Source of the DNA: Actinospineispora spinosispora DSM 44797
Lineage (GTDB): Bacteria > Actinomycetota > Actinomycetes > Mycobacteriales > Pseudonocardiaceae
Assembly: GCF_000429025.1 (NCBI RefSeq)
Contig: NZ_KE386834.1
Span: 522,891-586,890 of the forward strand
Direction: 5' to 3'
DNA: 64,000 nucleotides
The notes beneath the pieces were generated by a model. That model was not told where the DNA came from, did not search any database, and was given only the letters and a program-made list of their open reading frames with translations. Numbering within the stretch: position 1 is the stretch's first letter; each line of letters starts with the position of its first letter. Both the position numbers and the translations under genes were made by a program. Below are positions 1 to 7,348 of the stretch, piece by piece.

Positions 1-62
1 AGCTGACGGTGCTGTGGGCTCGTCAGCGTCGGGGTGTATCGACGCAAAGGAACCTCTCATGA
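1..62 (+). CDS. 3' end of an upstream gene (partial)
   Basis: Reading from base 3, an open frame runs to a TGA at 60-62 that overlaps the thiolase ATG as ATGA. The visible C-terminal residues (LTVLWARQRRGVSTQRNLS) are basic and give no domain. The overlap style matches the next two junctions, so this is probably the last codons of another gene of the same operon; acyl-CoA dehydrogenases often hold that position, but nothing here proves it. Confidence 0.4.
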   Translation, partial: LTVLWARQRRGVSTQRNLS

Positions 63-1246
63 GTCGGACCGTGCACGTTGTCGGAGTCGGCATGGTTCCC
101 TTCACGAAGCCACGCGAGACGCAGGGCTACGAAGTGATGGGCGAACAGGCCGGGCGTGAAGCGCTGCAGGATGCGGGTATCGGGTACGACCAGGTTCAGC
201 AGGCCTACGCCGGCTGGGTCTACGGCGACTCGACCTCGGGCCAGGCCGCGATCTACGGGCTCGGCCTGAGCGGCATCCCGATCGTGAACGTCAACAACAA
301 CTGCTCCACCGGTTCGTCGGCGCTGTACCTGGCGCGGCAGGCCGTGGAGAGCGGCGCGGTCGAGTGCGCGCTCGCGCTCGGGTTCGAGCAGATGGCCAAC
401 GGTGCGCTCCAGATGGGCTACAGCGACCGCACCTCGCCGTTCGCCCGGTTCGACGAGGCGGCGGAGGGCCTGTACACCGCCGAGGAGAACGCCCCGCTGG
501 CCCCGCGCTACTTCGGCGGCGCCGGCCAGGAGCACATGGACCAGTACGGCACGAGCGTGGAGACGTTCGCCAAGATCTCGGTGAAGGCGCGCAAGCACGC
601 CGCGAACAACCCGTACGCGGTGTTCCGCGACCAGGTCACCGAGGAGCAGGTGCTCAGCTCGCCGCGCATCTTCGGCCCGCTGACCAGGCTCATGTGCTGC
701 CCGCCCACCTGTGGCGCGGCCGCCGCCGTGCTGTGCAGCGAGGACTTCGCCCGCCGCCACGGCCTCGACACCTCGGTCGCGATCCGCGGCCAGGCGATGA
801 CCACCGACTTCCCGAGCACGTTCGAGGCGCGCGAGCTGCGCCGCATCGTCGGCTACGACATGACCGTCGAGGCCGCCCGCCAGGTGTACGAGCAGGCGGG
901 CGTCGGCCCGGAGGACATCAAGGTCGTCGAGCTGCACGACTGCTTCGCCACCAACGAGCTGCTCAGCTACGAGGCGCTGGGGCTGACCCCGGAGGGTTCG
1001 GGCGAGAAGTTCGTCGCCGAGGGCGACAACACCTACGGCGGCAGGGTCGTCACGAACCCGTCCGGCGGGCTGCTGTCGAAGGGGCATCCGCTGGGCGCCA
1101 CCGGTCTCGCCCAGTGCACCGAGCTGGTCTGGCAGCTGCGCGGCACCGCCGGTCCGCGCCAGGTCGACGGCGTGCGGCACGCGCTGCAGCACAACCTCGG
1201 CCTCGGCGGCGCGTGCGTCGTCACGCTGTACGAGAAGGTCGCCTGA
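59..1246 (+). CDS. SCP-x-type thiolase / lipid-transfer thiolase
   Basis: A 395-residue thiolase-fold enzyme, expected to cleave or condense acyl-CoA thioesters in beta-oxidation-like degradation. The acylation cysteine is in NCSTGS (Cys82), the GHP histidine is His343 in KGHPLGATG, and a second cysteine lies at Cys386 in GGACV, the order found in the thiolase family. The start at 59 follows AAAGGA at 47-52. The frame is open upstream to base 14, but that extension has no thiolase homology. It is the first complete gene of a tight operon with two hot-dog hydratase subunits and an SDR, a combination seen in actinobacterial sterol or branched-acyl degradation. Lipid-transfer thiolases of this kind often work with a DUF35 partner as aldolases; no DUF35 gene is in view. 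Family is secure, substrate unknown. Confidence 0.88.
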   Translation: MSRTVHVVGVGMVPFTKPRETQGYEVMGEQAGREALQDAGIGYDQVQQAYAGWVYGDSTSGQAAIYGLGLSGIPIVNVNNNCSTGSSALYLARQAVESGAVECALALGFEQMANGALQMGYSDRTSPFARFDEAAEGLYTAEENAPLAPRYFGGAGQEHMDQYGTSVETFAKISVKARKHAANNPYAVFRDQVTEEQVLSSPRIFGPLTRLMCCPPTCGAAAAVLCSEDFARRHGLDTSVAIRGQAMTTDFPSTFEARELRRIVGYDMTVEAARQVYEQAGVGPEDIKVVELHDCFATNELLSYEALGLTPEGSGEKFVAEGDNTYGGRVVTNPSGGLLSKGHPLGATGLAQCTELVWQLRGTAGPRQVDGVRHALQHNLGLGGACVVTLYEKVA

Positions 1247-1710
1247 TGGCCGGCATCGACCCGTCGGTGATCGGCACCGAGATGCCCGAGCTGACGGTCG
1301 ACGTCGAGCGCGGCCGGCTGCGGTCCTTCGCCGGTGCGATCGGCGAGACCGACCCGGTGTACTCCGACCTGGACGCCGCGAAGGCGGCGGGGCACGACGA
1401 TCTGCCGGTGCCGCCGACGTTCCTGTTCGGTCTCGGGTTCGGCCGGGGCGCGGCGGACTTCGCCTGGCTGACCGACCTGGGTGTCGACCTGCGGCACGTC
1501 CTGCACGGCGAGCAGAGCTTCACCTACCACTCGGTCGCCCACGCGGGGGACACCCTGACGCTGGCGCCGAAGATCACCGATGTGTTCAGCAAGCGCGGCG
1601 GCGCACTGCAGTTCCTGGTCCGGGAGACCGCCGTGCGGGACGCGGGCGGCGATCCGGTCGCGGACCTGCGGGAAACCATCGTCGTACGGGATCCGGGGGC
1701 TGGACGATGA
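1246..1710 (+). CDS. FAS1-like/MaoC N-terminal hot-dog dehydratase subunit
   Basis: A 154-residue protein whose ATG overlaps the thiolase stop (TGATG). It begins MAGIDPSVIGTEMPEL and carries the GAIGETDPVYSD and VPPTFLFGLGF segments typical of the N-terminal, substrate-clamping hot-dog of MaoC-like enoyl-CoA hydratases. The catalytic D-x4-H pattern is not evident here; the next gene has it. The two single-domain proteins therefore probably form a heteromeric hydratase, as known for split hydratases of actinobacterial steroid side-chain degradation. The pathway role is inferred from context; the fold assignment is fairly secure. Confidence 0.8.
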   Translation: MAGIDPSVIGTEMPELTVDVERGRLRSFAGAIGETDPVYSDLDAAKAAGHDDLPVPPTFLFGLGFGRGAADFAWLTDLGVDLRHVLHGEQSFTYHSVAHAGDTLTLAPKITDVFSKRGGALQFLVRETAVRDAGGDPVADLRETIVVRDPGAGR

Positions 1711-2135
1711 GTACCGCACTCACCGACGTCGAGGTCGGATCCGAGCTGCCGCCGCTGGAGCTCCCGCCGATCACCCGCACCACGCTCGCGCTGTTCGGGC
1801 CCGCCTCCGGCGACCTCAACCCGATCCACCTGGACATCGACGTGGCCCGTTCCGTCGGGCTGGACGACGTGTTCGCGCACGGCATGCTGTCCATGGCCTA
1901 CCTGGGGCGGCTGCTGACCAACTGGGTGCCGCAGGACCGCATCCGGACGTTCGCGGTGCGCTTCGCCGCGATCACCCCGGTACATGCGCAGCCGACCTGC
2001 ACGGGCCGCGTTGTGGCGATCGACAAGATCGATGGTGAGCGGCGCGCCGATCTGGAGCTGACCATCACACTCGCCGACGGCACCGTCACACTCACCGGCA
2101 CCGCGACCATCGCACTCGACGAATCCACGACCTGA
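1707..2135 (+). CDS. MaoC-family enoyl-CoA hydratase (catalytic hot-dog)
   Basis: A 142-residue single hot-dog domain. The hydratase-2 motif is visible as SGDLNPIHLD (Asp, Asn and His in the expected D-x2-N-x2-H spacing), followed by FAHGMLSMAYLGRL. It would hydrate a trans-2-enoyl-CoA. The start codon overlaps the preceding stop (ATGA), implying translational coupling to the non-catalytic hot-dog partner. The SDR 8 bp downstream could act on the hydroxyacyl product and the thiolase on the resulting 3-keto thioester, giving a complete beta-oxidation turn. Family is secure; acyl substrate unknown. Confidence 0.86.
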   Translation: MSTALTDVEVGSELPPLELPPITRTTLALFGPASGDLNPIHLDIDVARSVGLDDVFAHGMLSMAYLGRLLTNWVPQDRIRTFAVRFAAITPVHAQPTCTGRVVAIDKIDGERRADLELTITLADGTVTLTGTATIALDESTT

Positions 2136-2143
2136 GGAGACCC

Positions 2144-2980
2144 ATGTCCGCACTTCCCCTCGCCGACCGCGTCGCACTGGTCTCCGGCTCCGGCCGGGGC
2201 ATCGGCCGGGAGATCGCGCTCAAGCTCGGCTCGGCAGGCGCGTCGGTCGTCGTCAACGACCTCGACAAGGACGTCGCCGAGCAGACCGCCGCCGACATCA
2301 CCGCGAACGGCGGCAAGGCCACCGTGTGCGCGGGCAGCGTGACCGACCCCGAGTTCGCCGACCGCTTCGTCGGCACCGCCGTCAACGAGTTCGGCGGCCT
2401 GCACATCATCGTCAACAACGCCGGCTACACCTGGGACAACGTCGTCCAGAAGATGACCGACCAGCAGTGGGACGACATCCTGGACGTGCACCTCAAGGCG
2501 CCGTTCCGGGTCCTGCGTGCCGCGCAGCCGGTGATCAGCGCCTCGGTCAAGACCGAGCGCGCCGCCGGTGGTGACCGGATCACCCGCAAGGTCGTCAACA
2601 TCTCCTCGATCGCCGGTACCGCCGGCAATGCCGGGCAGATCAACTACAGCTCCGCGAAGGCCGGCGTCACCGGCCTGACCAGGACGATGGCGAAGGAGTG
2701 GGGCCGCTACGACGTCACGGTCAACTGCGTGGCGTTCGGGCTGATCCGCACCCGCCTCACCGAGACCCCCGCCGGTGGCGACGCCAAGATCGACGTGGAC
2801 GGCCGGCAGATCGCGGTGGGCGTGAACCCGGAGCTGCTGGCCCAGTTCGAGCAGACCATCCCGCTGCGTCGCGCCGGCACACCGGTGGAGGCGGCCGGCT
2901 CGGTCTACCTGTTCTGCCTCCCGGAGAGCGACTACGTGAGCGGCCAGGTCCTGATCTGCGGCGGAGGCCTGAACGGCTAA
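2144..2980 (+). CDS. Short-chain dehydrogenase/reductase (FabG / 17beta-HSD4-like)
   Basis: A 278-residue classical SDR. It has the N-terminal nucleotide motif SGSGRGIGREIA, the NNAG motif, a serine in NISSIAG, and the catalytic Tyr168 and Lys172 in YSSAK. Start supported by GAGGAGA just upstream of the ATG. It likely oxidises a 3-hydroxyacyl-CoA made by the two hot-dog proteins. An insertion around residues 130-150 (SVKTERAAGGDRITRK) before the serine motif makes it longer than typical FabG and resembles the dehydrogenases of peroxisomal-type multifunctional enzymes. It ends the operon, followed at once by a large palindrome that could terminate transcription. Cofactor preference not determined. 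Confidence 0.87.
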   Translation: MSALPLADRVALVSGSGRGIGREIALKLGSAGASVVVNDLDKDVAEQTAADITANGGKATVCAGSVTDPEFADRFVGTAVNEFGGLHIIVNNAGYTWDNVVQKMTDQQWDDILDVHLKAPFRVLRAAQPVISASVKTERAAGGDRITRKVVNISSIAGTAGNAGQINYSSAKAGVTGLTRTMAKEWGRYDVTVNCVAFGLIRTRLTETPAGGDAKIDVDGRQIAVGVNPELLAQFEQTIPLRRAGTPVEAAGSVYLFCLPESDYVSGQVLICGGGLNG

Positions 2981-2989
2981 CCCCCCTCC

Positions 2990-3106
2990 GTGAGTGGCAA
3001 GTGGTTCTACCCCGAAGGGGCGCCGAAGGCGTAGCAACCCTGGGCACTCACGACAGCTTTTCCGTCGTGAGTGCCCAGGGTTGCTATAGGACCACTTGCC
3101 ACTCAC
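2990..3106. repeat. Composite palindrome, family A copy 1
   Basis: Outer arms of 20 bp beginning GTGAGTGGCAAGTGG (2990-3009 and 3087-3106, one mismatch) enclose an inner hairpin at 3032-3086 with perfect 23-bp arms and a 9-nt loop AGCTTTTCC. An asymmetric GC-rich segment (3010-3031) lies between outer and inner left arms. The element follows the SDR stop and could terminate the operon, but it is far larger than a simple terminator. The same architecture recurs inverted at 3176-3298. Confidence 0.85.
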
Positions 3107-3175
3107 GAAAGCCGGGGCACACGGGGATCAGCACGTCAGGGCTGCACGTAGGTCGGAGTGCGCTGCCTCGGGGTC

Positions 3176-3298
3176 CCTCGTGAGTGCTGAGGGCGCCTAT
3201 AGCCGCTCTACGCACTCACGACGGAAAAGCTGTCGTGAGTGCGTAGAGCGGCTACGCTGCGCGCCCCTTCGGGGTAGACGCCCTCATCACTCACGAGG
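3176..3298. repeat. Composite palindrome, family A copy 2 (inverted)
   Basis: Outer 20-bp arms begin CCTCGTGAGTGCTGAGG (3176-3195 and 3279-3298, one mismatch); the inner hairpin at 3200-3254 has 23-bp arms and loop GGAAAAGCT, the reverse complement of the copy 1 loop. Inner hairpin length (55 bp) and loop size are identical to copy 1, so the two are an inverted pair. The LysR stop codon (3291-3293) lies inside the right arm, meaning the element supplies the end of that gene. Confidence 0.82.
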
Positions 3299-4136
3299 GG
3301 GTCCAGAGGGCTGCTAGTAGGGGGCGGCGTAGGTCTTGGCGGCGGACGCAGAGGCCGATGGTGAACGGGTCGAGGGGTGGAGTCACCGGGACCGGCATCA
3401 GGCCCAGGGTCGCGGCTCGGGCGTCCAGGACCAGCTGGGGGACGATCCCGATGCCGCAGCCCAGCGCGACCAGGGTCAGCAGCGCCTCGTGACCGTCCGG
3501 TTCGGCGGCCAAAGAGGGGGTCAGGCGCTGACCCCGGAACCAACGGTCCGCCGCGTCCCTGGCCAGGCCGCTGCGCGGTAGTACGAACGGCCCGTCGCGC
3601 CACGAGGAGAGATCCGTTCCCTCGGCGGCGATGAAGACCAGCGGGGTCCGCGCGACGATCCGGCTGGTCATCGGCTCGGGCATGCGGGCGGGGAGCGCGG
3701 CGACCGCGACGTCCACCGCACCCTCGTCGAGCCGGGCCAGCGCCGCGGCGGCGTCCCCGGTCTGGATGTCCAACAGCACCTGGGGATGCGCCGCCCGGAA
3801 CGGCCGGAGCAGGTCGGGCAGGATCGCGTGACACGCGGTGACCGTGGCGAAGATGCTCAGCCGGCCGCGCAGACCGGCGGGCGGGTCCTCGTCGTCGCGG
3901 TAGCGCCGCCACAGCGCCAGGGTCTCGCGTGCGTACTCCTGGAACCGGCGTCCCTGTGCGGTGAGCGCGACCCCCCTCGGCCCCCGGTCCATCAGCCGAT
4001 GCCCGACGTCGTGTTCGAGGCGCTGGATCGCCCTGGTCAGCGTCGCCGGGCTGACGTGGCACTCCAGGCTGCTCCTGCCGAAGTTGAGGGTCTCGGCGAC
4101 GTGCAGGAACAGCTGGAGATCACGGAAGTCCTCCAC
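3291..4136 (-). CDS. ilvY: IlvY-like LysR-family regulator
   Basis: A 281-residue LysR activator whose N-terminal HTH (DLQLFLHVAETLNFGRSS then HVSPATLTRAIQRLE) and effector domain (LSIFATVTACHAILPDLL, TGDAA, VALGCGIGIVPQLVL) follow enterobacterial IlvY closely as I recall it. IlvY senses acetohydroxyacid substrates and activates ilvC. Here it is divergent from a ketol-acid reductoisomerase gene, the same arrangement as in E. coli, which strongly supports the call. I chose the GTG at 4136 because GAGG precedes it and the protein then begins VEDFRDLQLF; an ATG at 4196 in the same frame would overlap the likely operators. Its stop lies in a family A palindrome. Confidence 0.85.
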   Translation of the reverse strand: MEDFRDLQLFLHVAETLNFGRSSLECHVSPATLTRAIQRLEHDVGHRLMDRGPRGVALTAQGRRFQEYARETLALWRRYRDDEDPPAGLRGRLSIFATVTACHAILPDLLRPFRAAHPQVLLDIQTGDAAAALARLDEGAVDVAVAALPARMPEPMTSRIVARTPLVFIAAEGTDLSSWRDGPFVLPRSGLARDAADRWFRGQRLTPSLAAEPDGHEALLTLVALGCGIGIVPQLVLDARAATLGLMPVPVTPPLDPFTIGLCVRRQDLRRPLLAALWTPS

Positions 4137-4160
4137 GGCTGACCTCGATGTTTCGGCATG

Positions 4161-4177
4161 TGCAACTGGTCGTTGCA
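4161..4177. promoter_or_regulatory. Candidate IlvY operator 1
   Basis: TGCAACTGGTCGTTGCA is an inverted repeat with 6-bp arms and 5-bp spacer in the 87-bp region between the LysR gene and the reductoisomerase gene. Size and symmetry fit a LysR-type T-N11-A site. Its centre is 20 bp (about two helical turns) from the next repeat. Confidence 0.65.
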
Positions 4178-4180
4178 GCT

Positions 4181-4197
4181 CTTGCGCTTGCCGCAAG
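4181..4197. promoter_or_regulatory. Candidate IlvY operator 2
   Basis: CTTGCGCTTGCCGCAAG is an inverted repeat with 6-bp arms and the same 5-bp spacer as operator 1, separated from it by 3 bp. Tandem sites like this are expected for a LysR tetramer with one activation and one recognition site. It ends 26 bp before the reductoisomerase ATG. Confidence 0.62.
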
Positions 4198-4223
4198 GCT
4201 AGTGCCGAGCTTACAAACTTCCC

Positions 4224-5693
4224 ATGACCACATTCAGCTCAGCGGTGTTCCCGGTCGAGACCATGGACGTCCCCGGAGGCTCGGAGACGATCGTGCGCGG
4301 TGCGCGTCACCTGTTCGCCTCGCTGCCCCGGGCCTTCGAGGGGGTGCGCCGGATCGGAGTGCTGGGCTGGGGTCCGCAGGGCAGGGCGCAGGCACTGAAC
4401 CTGCGGGACTCGCTTGCCGGTACGGACGTCACCGTCGCGGTCGGGCTGCGTCCGGGTTCCTCCTCGGTGGCCGCCGCGCGGGCCGAGGGTTTCTCCGAGG
4501 AGGACGGCACGCTCGGTGACTGGCTGGCGGTCGCCGGGTCCAGCGACCTGGTGCTCCTGCTGATCGCCGACTCGGCGCTGGCCACGCACTACCGGGACGT
4601 GTTCGCCGCGCTGCGCCCCGGCACGACGATCGGGCTGTCGCACGGGTTCCTCCTGGGCCACCTGCGCGAGGTGGGTGACGACTGGCCCTCGGAGGTGAGC
4701 GTCATCGCGGTGTGCCCGAAGGGCATGGGTGACTCGCTGCGCCGCCTGTACGTCCAGGGCGCCGAGATCAACGGCTCCGGGATCAACTCGAGCTTCGCCG
4801 TCGAGGTCGACCACGACGGCCGCGCCACCGACCGCGCGTTGGCCTGGTCGATCGGGCTCGGCTCGCCCTACACCTTCCAGACCACGCTGAGCAGCGAGTA
4901 CCTGTCCGACATCGTCGGGGAACGAGGCATTCTGTTGGGCGCGGTGCACGGGATCGTGGAGAGCCTGTACCAGCGTTTCCGGCTCGGCGGTGTCGATACG
5001 GTCGAGGCCTACGAACGGTCCAGCGAGAACATCACCGGCCCGATCGCCCGCGCGATCTCCGACGGCGGGCTCGCCCACGTCCGCGACGTGCTCGCGCCCG
5101 AGCAGCGGGAGGTGTTCGACCGCGCCTACACCGCGAGCTACCGGCCGGCGCGCGAGGTCCTGGTGGAGATCTATGACGAGGTCGCCAGCGGAACCGAGCT
5201 GCGCAGTGTCGTCCTCGCCGGTCAGCGGCTCGCGCACACCCCGATGACGCAGATCAGCGGGTCGCCGATGTGGTCGTACGCCGACGACGTGCGTGCCCAG
5301 CGCGCGCAGCGGAACCTGCCGATCGACCCGTTCACCGCCGGTGTGTTCGTCGCGGTGATGACCGCGCAGGTCGACCTGTTCGCCGAGCGCGGCCACCCGT
5401 GGTCGGAGATCGTCAACGAGTCGGTCATCGAGGCGGTCGACTCGCTGCTGCCGTACATGCACGCGCGCGACGTCGCCTACATGGTCGACAACTGCTCCAC
5501 CACCGCGCGCCTGGGCACCCGCCGCTGGGGACCCCGGTTCCAGGCGGTGCTGGAGCAGATCGCCTACCCGGTCGCGGACAGCGGGGCCGCCGCGGACGAG
5601 GCGCTGATCAAGGCGTTCCTGACCAACCCGGTGCACGAGGCACTCGCCGCCGCCGCCGCGTTGCGCCCGCCGGTGGACATCAGCCTCGCCTGA
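4224..5693 (+). CDS. ilvC: Class II (plant-type) ketol-acid reductoisomerase
   Basis: A 489-residue acetohydroxyacid isomeroreductase for valine/isoleucine synthesis. It shows the Rossmann motif GWGPQGRAQ (about residues 48-56), His140 in SHGFLLGH, Lys166 in CPKGMG, metal ligands Asp229/Glu233 in DIVGERGILLGAVHG and Glu399/Glu403 in ESVIEAVDS, and Ser425 in NCSTTARLG. Length and the doubled C-terminal knotted domain make it class II; actinobacteria usually carry the roughly 330-residue class I enzyme in an ilvBNC operon. The text resembles chloroplast enzymes far more than E. coli IlvC (for example VDNCSTTARLG, LRPPVDIS near the C-terminus). It stands alone with an IlvY-type regulator. It could be a second, perhaps inhibitor-tolerant copy; that is inference. 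Confidence 0.9.
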   Translation: MTTFSSAVFPVETMDVPGGSETIVRGARHLFASLPRAFEGVRRIGVLGWGPQGRAQALNLRDSLAGTDVTVAVGLRPGSSSVAAARAEGFSEEDGTLGDWLAVAGSSDLVLLLIADSALATHYRDVFAALRPGTTIGLSHGFLLGHLREVGDDWPSEVSVIAVCPKGMGDSLRRLYVQGAEINGSGINSSFAVEVDHDGRATDRALAWSIGLGSPYTFQTTLSSEYLSDIVGERGILLGAVHGIVESLYQRFRLGGVDTVEAYERSSENITGPIARAISDGGLAHVRDVLAPEQREVFDRAYTASYRPAREVLVEIYDEVASGTELRSVVLAGQRLAHTPMTQISGSPMWSYADDVRAQRAQRNLPIDPFTAGVFVAVMTAQVDLFAERGHPWSEIVNESVIEAVDSLLPYMHARDVAYMVDNCSTTARLGTRRWGPRFQAVLEQIAYPVADSGAAADEALIKAFLTNPVHEALAAAAALRPPVDISLA

Positions 5694-6867
5694 GCCCGGC
5701 GGCGGGCACCGCGAGATAGGACAGGCCGAGGCCGGCCAGTGCGAGCAGGGCACCGGCGATGCCGTTCCAGCGCAGGAGATCGGCGGCGACGAGCCCGCCG
5801 CCGATCGCCGCGCCCAACGCGTTGGCCAGGTTGAACGCGCTCACGTTGACCGCGACGGCCAACGTGGGCGCGGCCTCGGCGTGCCGCAGGATCAGGATCT
5901 GCAGCGGGGTGATCGTCGCGGTGGCCAGCAGACCGAAGACCAGCACCGCGACGACCGCGCTCGGCTTGGCCTGCGCGGCGAACGGCAGTACGGCGAGTGC
6001 GGCGGCCAGCCCCAGGAACACGCCGCGCAGCGTGCCGGTCGACGAACGGTCGGTGAGACGACCCGAGACCAGGTTGCCCACCAGGCTGCCCAGGCCGTAG
6101 GCCAGCAGCAGCACCGAGGCGATCCCGGTGCTGAACCCGCTGACCTCGGTCAGCAGCGGGACGATGTAGGTGAGCACCGCGAACACTCCGGCGAAGCCGA
6201 TCGCGGTGGTGAGGATGGCCAGGTACACCGGCCGCTGTGCGAGAGCCGTCAGCTCGGCGCGGACTCCCGTGACCTGCGCCGGGGTTCGCGGCAGAAAGAG
6301 GGCGAGGAGAACCCCGCCGGCCAGCGCGGTCATCGCGACGGCCAGGAACGGTACGCGCCAGCCGAACCGCTGACCGAGCAGCGAGCCGAGCGGTACGCCG
6401 AGCAGGGTGGCGAACGTCAGGCCGGACACGACCGTGGCGATGGCGCGACCCACCCTCTCCGGCGCCACGATGCCGGTGACCGTGATGAGCGACAGAGCGA
6501 ACAGCGTGGAGTGCGCCAGCGACGAGAAGACCCGCGCCGCGAGCAGCGCACCGTAGGACGTGGCGGCGGCGCACAGCGCGCAGCCGAGCGCGAACGACAC
6601 GACCAATGCGAGGACGAGTCCCTTGCGGGGAAGCCGAGCGGTGGCCATGGTGATCAGCGGGCCGCCGATCACCACTCCCATCGCGTACGCGGTGACGGTC
6701 TGCCCCGCGCTCGCGACCGAGACCCCGAGCTCCGCAGCCACGGGCGGCAACAGCCCGGAGACCAGCAGCTCGGCGGTGCCGACCGCGAAGACGCACAGCA
6801 GGAACCCGAGGGTGATCAGCGTGAGGTGCCGGGTACCCGGGCGGGAATGTTCGGTGGTGGAGACCAT
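5680..6867 (-). CDS. MFS drug/sugar-type exporter (DHA1, 12 TM)
   Basis: A 395-residue major facilitator with about twelve hydrophobic segments and the DHA1 signatures GTAELLVSGLLPPVAAELGVS at the N-terminus, TARLPRKG in the 2-3 loop and GVPLGSLLGQRFGWR at the end of helix 5. It resembles AraJ/NepI/Cml-type efflux proteins. It is transcribed divergently from a MerR gene across a perfect palindrome, implying effector-induced efflux of a small molecule. Its stop overlaps the convergent reductoisomerase stop by 14 bp. The predicted -10 lies only 7-8 bp before the ATG, so the mRNA is probably leaderless. Substrate unknown. Confidence 0.88.
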   Translation of the reverse strand: MVSTTEHSRPGTRHLTLITLGFLLCVFAVGTAELLVSGLLPPVAAELGVSVASAGQTVTAYAMGVVIGGPLITMATARLPRKGLVLALVVSFALGCALCAAATSYGALLAARVFSSLAHSTLFALSLITVTGIVAPERVGRAIATVVSGLTFATLLGVPLGSLLGQRFGWRVPFLAVAMTALAGGVLLALFLPRTPAQVTGVRAELTALAQRPVYLAILTTAIGFAGVFAVLTYIVPLLTEVSGFSTGIASVLLLAYGLGSLVGNLVSGRLTDRSSTGTLRGVFLGLAAALAVLPFAAQAKPSAVVAVLVFGLLATATITPLQILILRHAEAAPTLAVAVNVSAFNLANALGAAIGGGLVAADLLRWNGIAGALLALAGLGLSYLAVPAAGLRRG

Positions 6868-6874
6868 GCGACGA

Positions 6875-6905
6875 CGCTAAAGTCTGACATCGATGTCAGA
6901 GTCAA
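6875..6905 (-). promoter_or_regulatory. MerR-type promoter/operator for the MFS gene
   Basis: Read on the minus strand, -35 TTGACT (6900-6905) and -10 TTAGCG (6875-6880) are separated by 19 bp, the over-long spacer that MerR proteins untwist. The spacer holds the perfect 18-bp palindrome TCTGACATCGATGTCAGA (6883-6900). The merR ATG (6893) lies at the palindrome centre on the other strand, so binding would also occlude merR initiation. Transcription would start near 6868, one base before the MFS ATG. Confidence 0.75.
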
Positions 6906-7348
6906 CGCGTTGTGGCGCGGGTCGCACACCCGACGAGACGCTCCGGATCGGCGAGCTGTCCCGGCGCAGCGGCGTGAGCCAGCGGCTCCTGCGCTACTAC
7001 GAGGAACAGGGCCTGCTCACGCCCTCACGCCGGCCCAGTGGATACCGCGAGTACCCGATGTCCTCGGTGGCCACGGTCCGTCGCATCCGGGGACTGCTCG
7101 CGGCCGGGTTGTCGACGTCGACGATCGCCACGGTGCTGCCGTGCATCCGGGACGACGGTGAACGGCTGGTCCCCACCTGCCCCGGTCTGGTGGCGGACCT
7201 GGCACGGGAGAAGGCCCGCATCGACGGAGCGATCGCGGACCTGACGGCCTCCCGAGACGTCCTCGCGCAGGTGATCGCCGCCGGTCCCGGTGGTGGTGAC
7301 TTCGTGACGCCCGTGGCGCGCCAGGCGGCGAGGAGCTCGCGGCCGTAG
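6893..7348 (+). CDS. MerR-family transcriptional regulator
   Basis: A 151-residue regulator with the MerR winged-helix start LRIGELSRRSGVSQRLLRYYEEQGLLTPSRRPSGYREY, then the recognition and wing region and a coiled-coil dimer helix (about residues 100-133). It lacks the cysteine pattern of metal sensors, so a drug-like or small-molecule effector is more likely. It probably controls the divergent MFS exporter. The ATG at 6893 is the only ATG/GTG/TTG start in frame before the HTH. The last 15-20 residues (after VIAAGPGG) have no MerR character and are read from DNA that is antisense to the neighbouring hydrolase gene. Confidence 0.86.
   Translation: MSESTRCGAGRTPDETLRIGELSRRSGVSQRLLRYYEEQGLLTPSRRPSGYREYPMSSVATVRRIRGLLAAGLSTSTIATVLPCIRDDGERLVPTCPGLVADLAREKARIDGAIADLTASRDVLAQVIAAGPGGGDFVTPVARQAARSSRP

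Noticed and set aside
4137..4196. Upstream ATG start for the LysR gene at 4196
   Set aside because: It would place coding sequence over both inverted repeats and lengthen the protein beyond the IlvY N-terminus.
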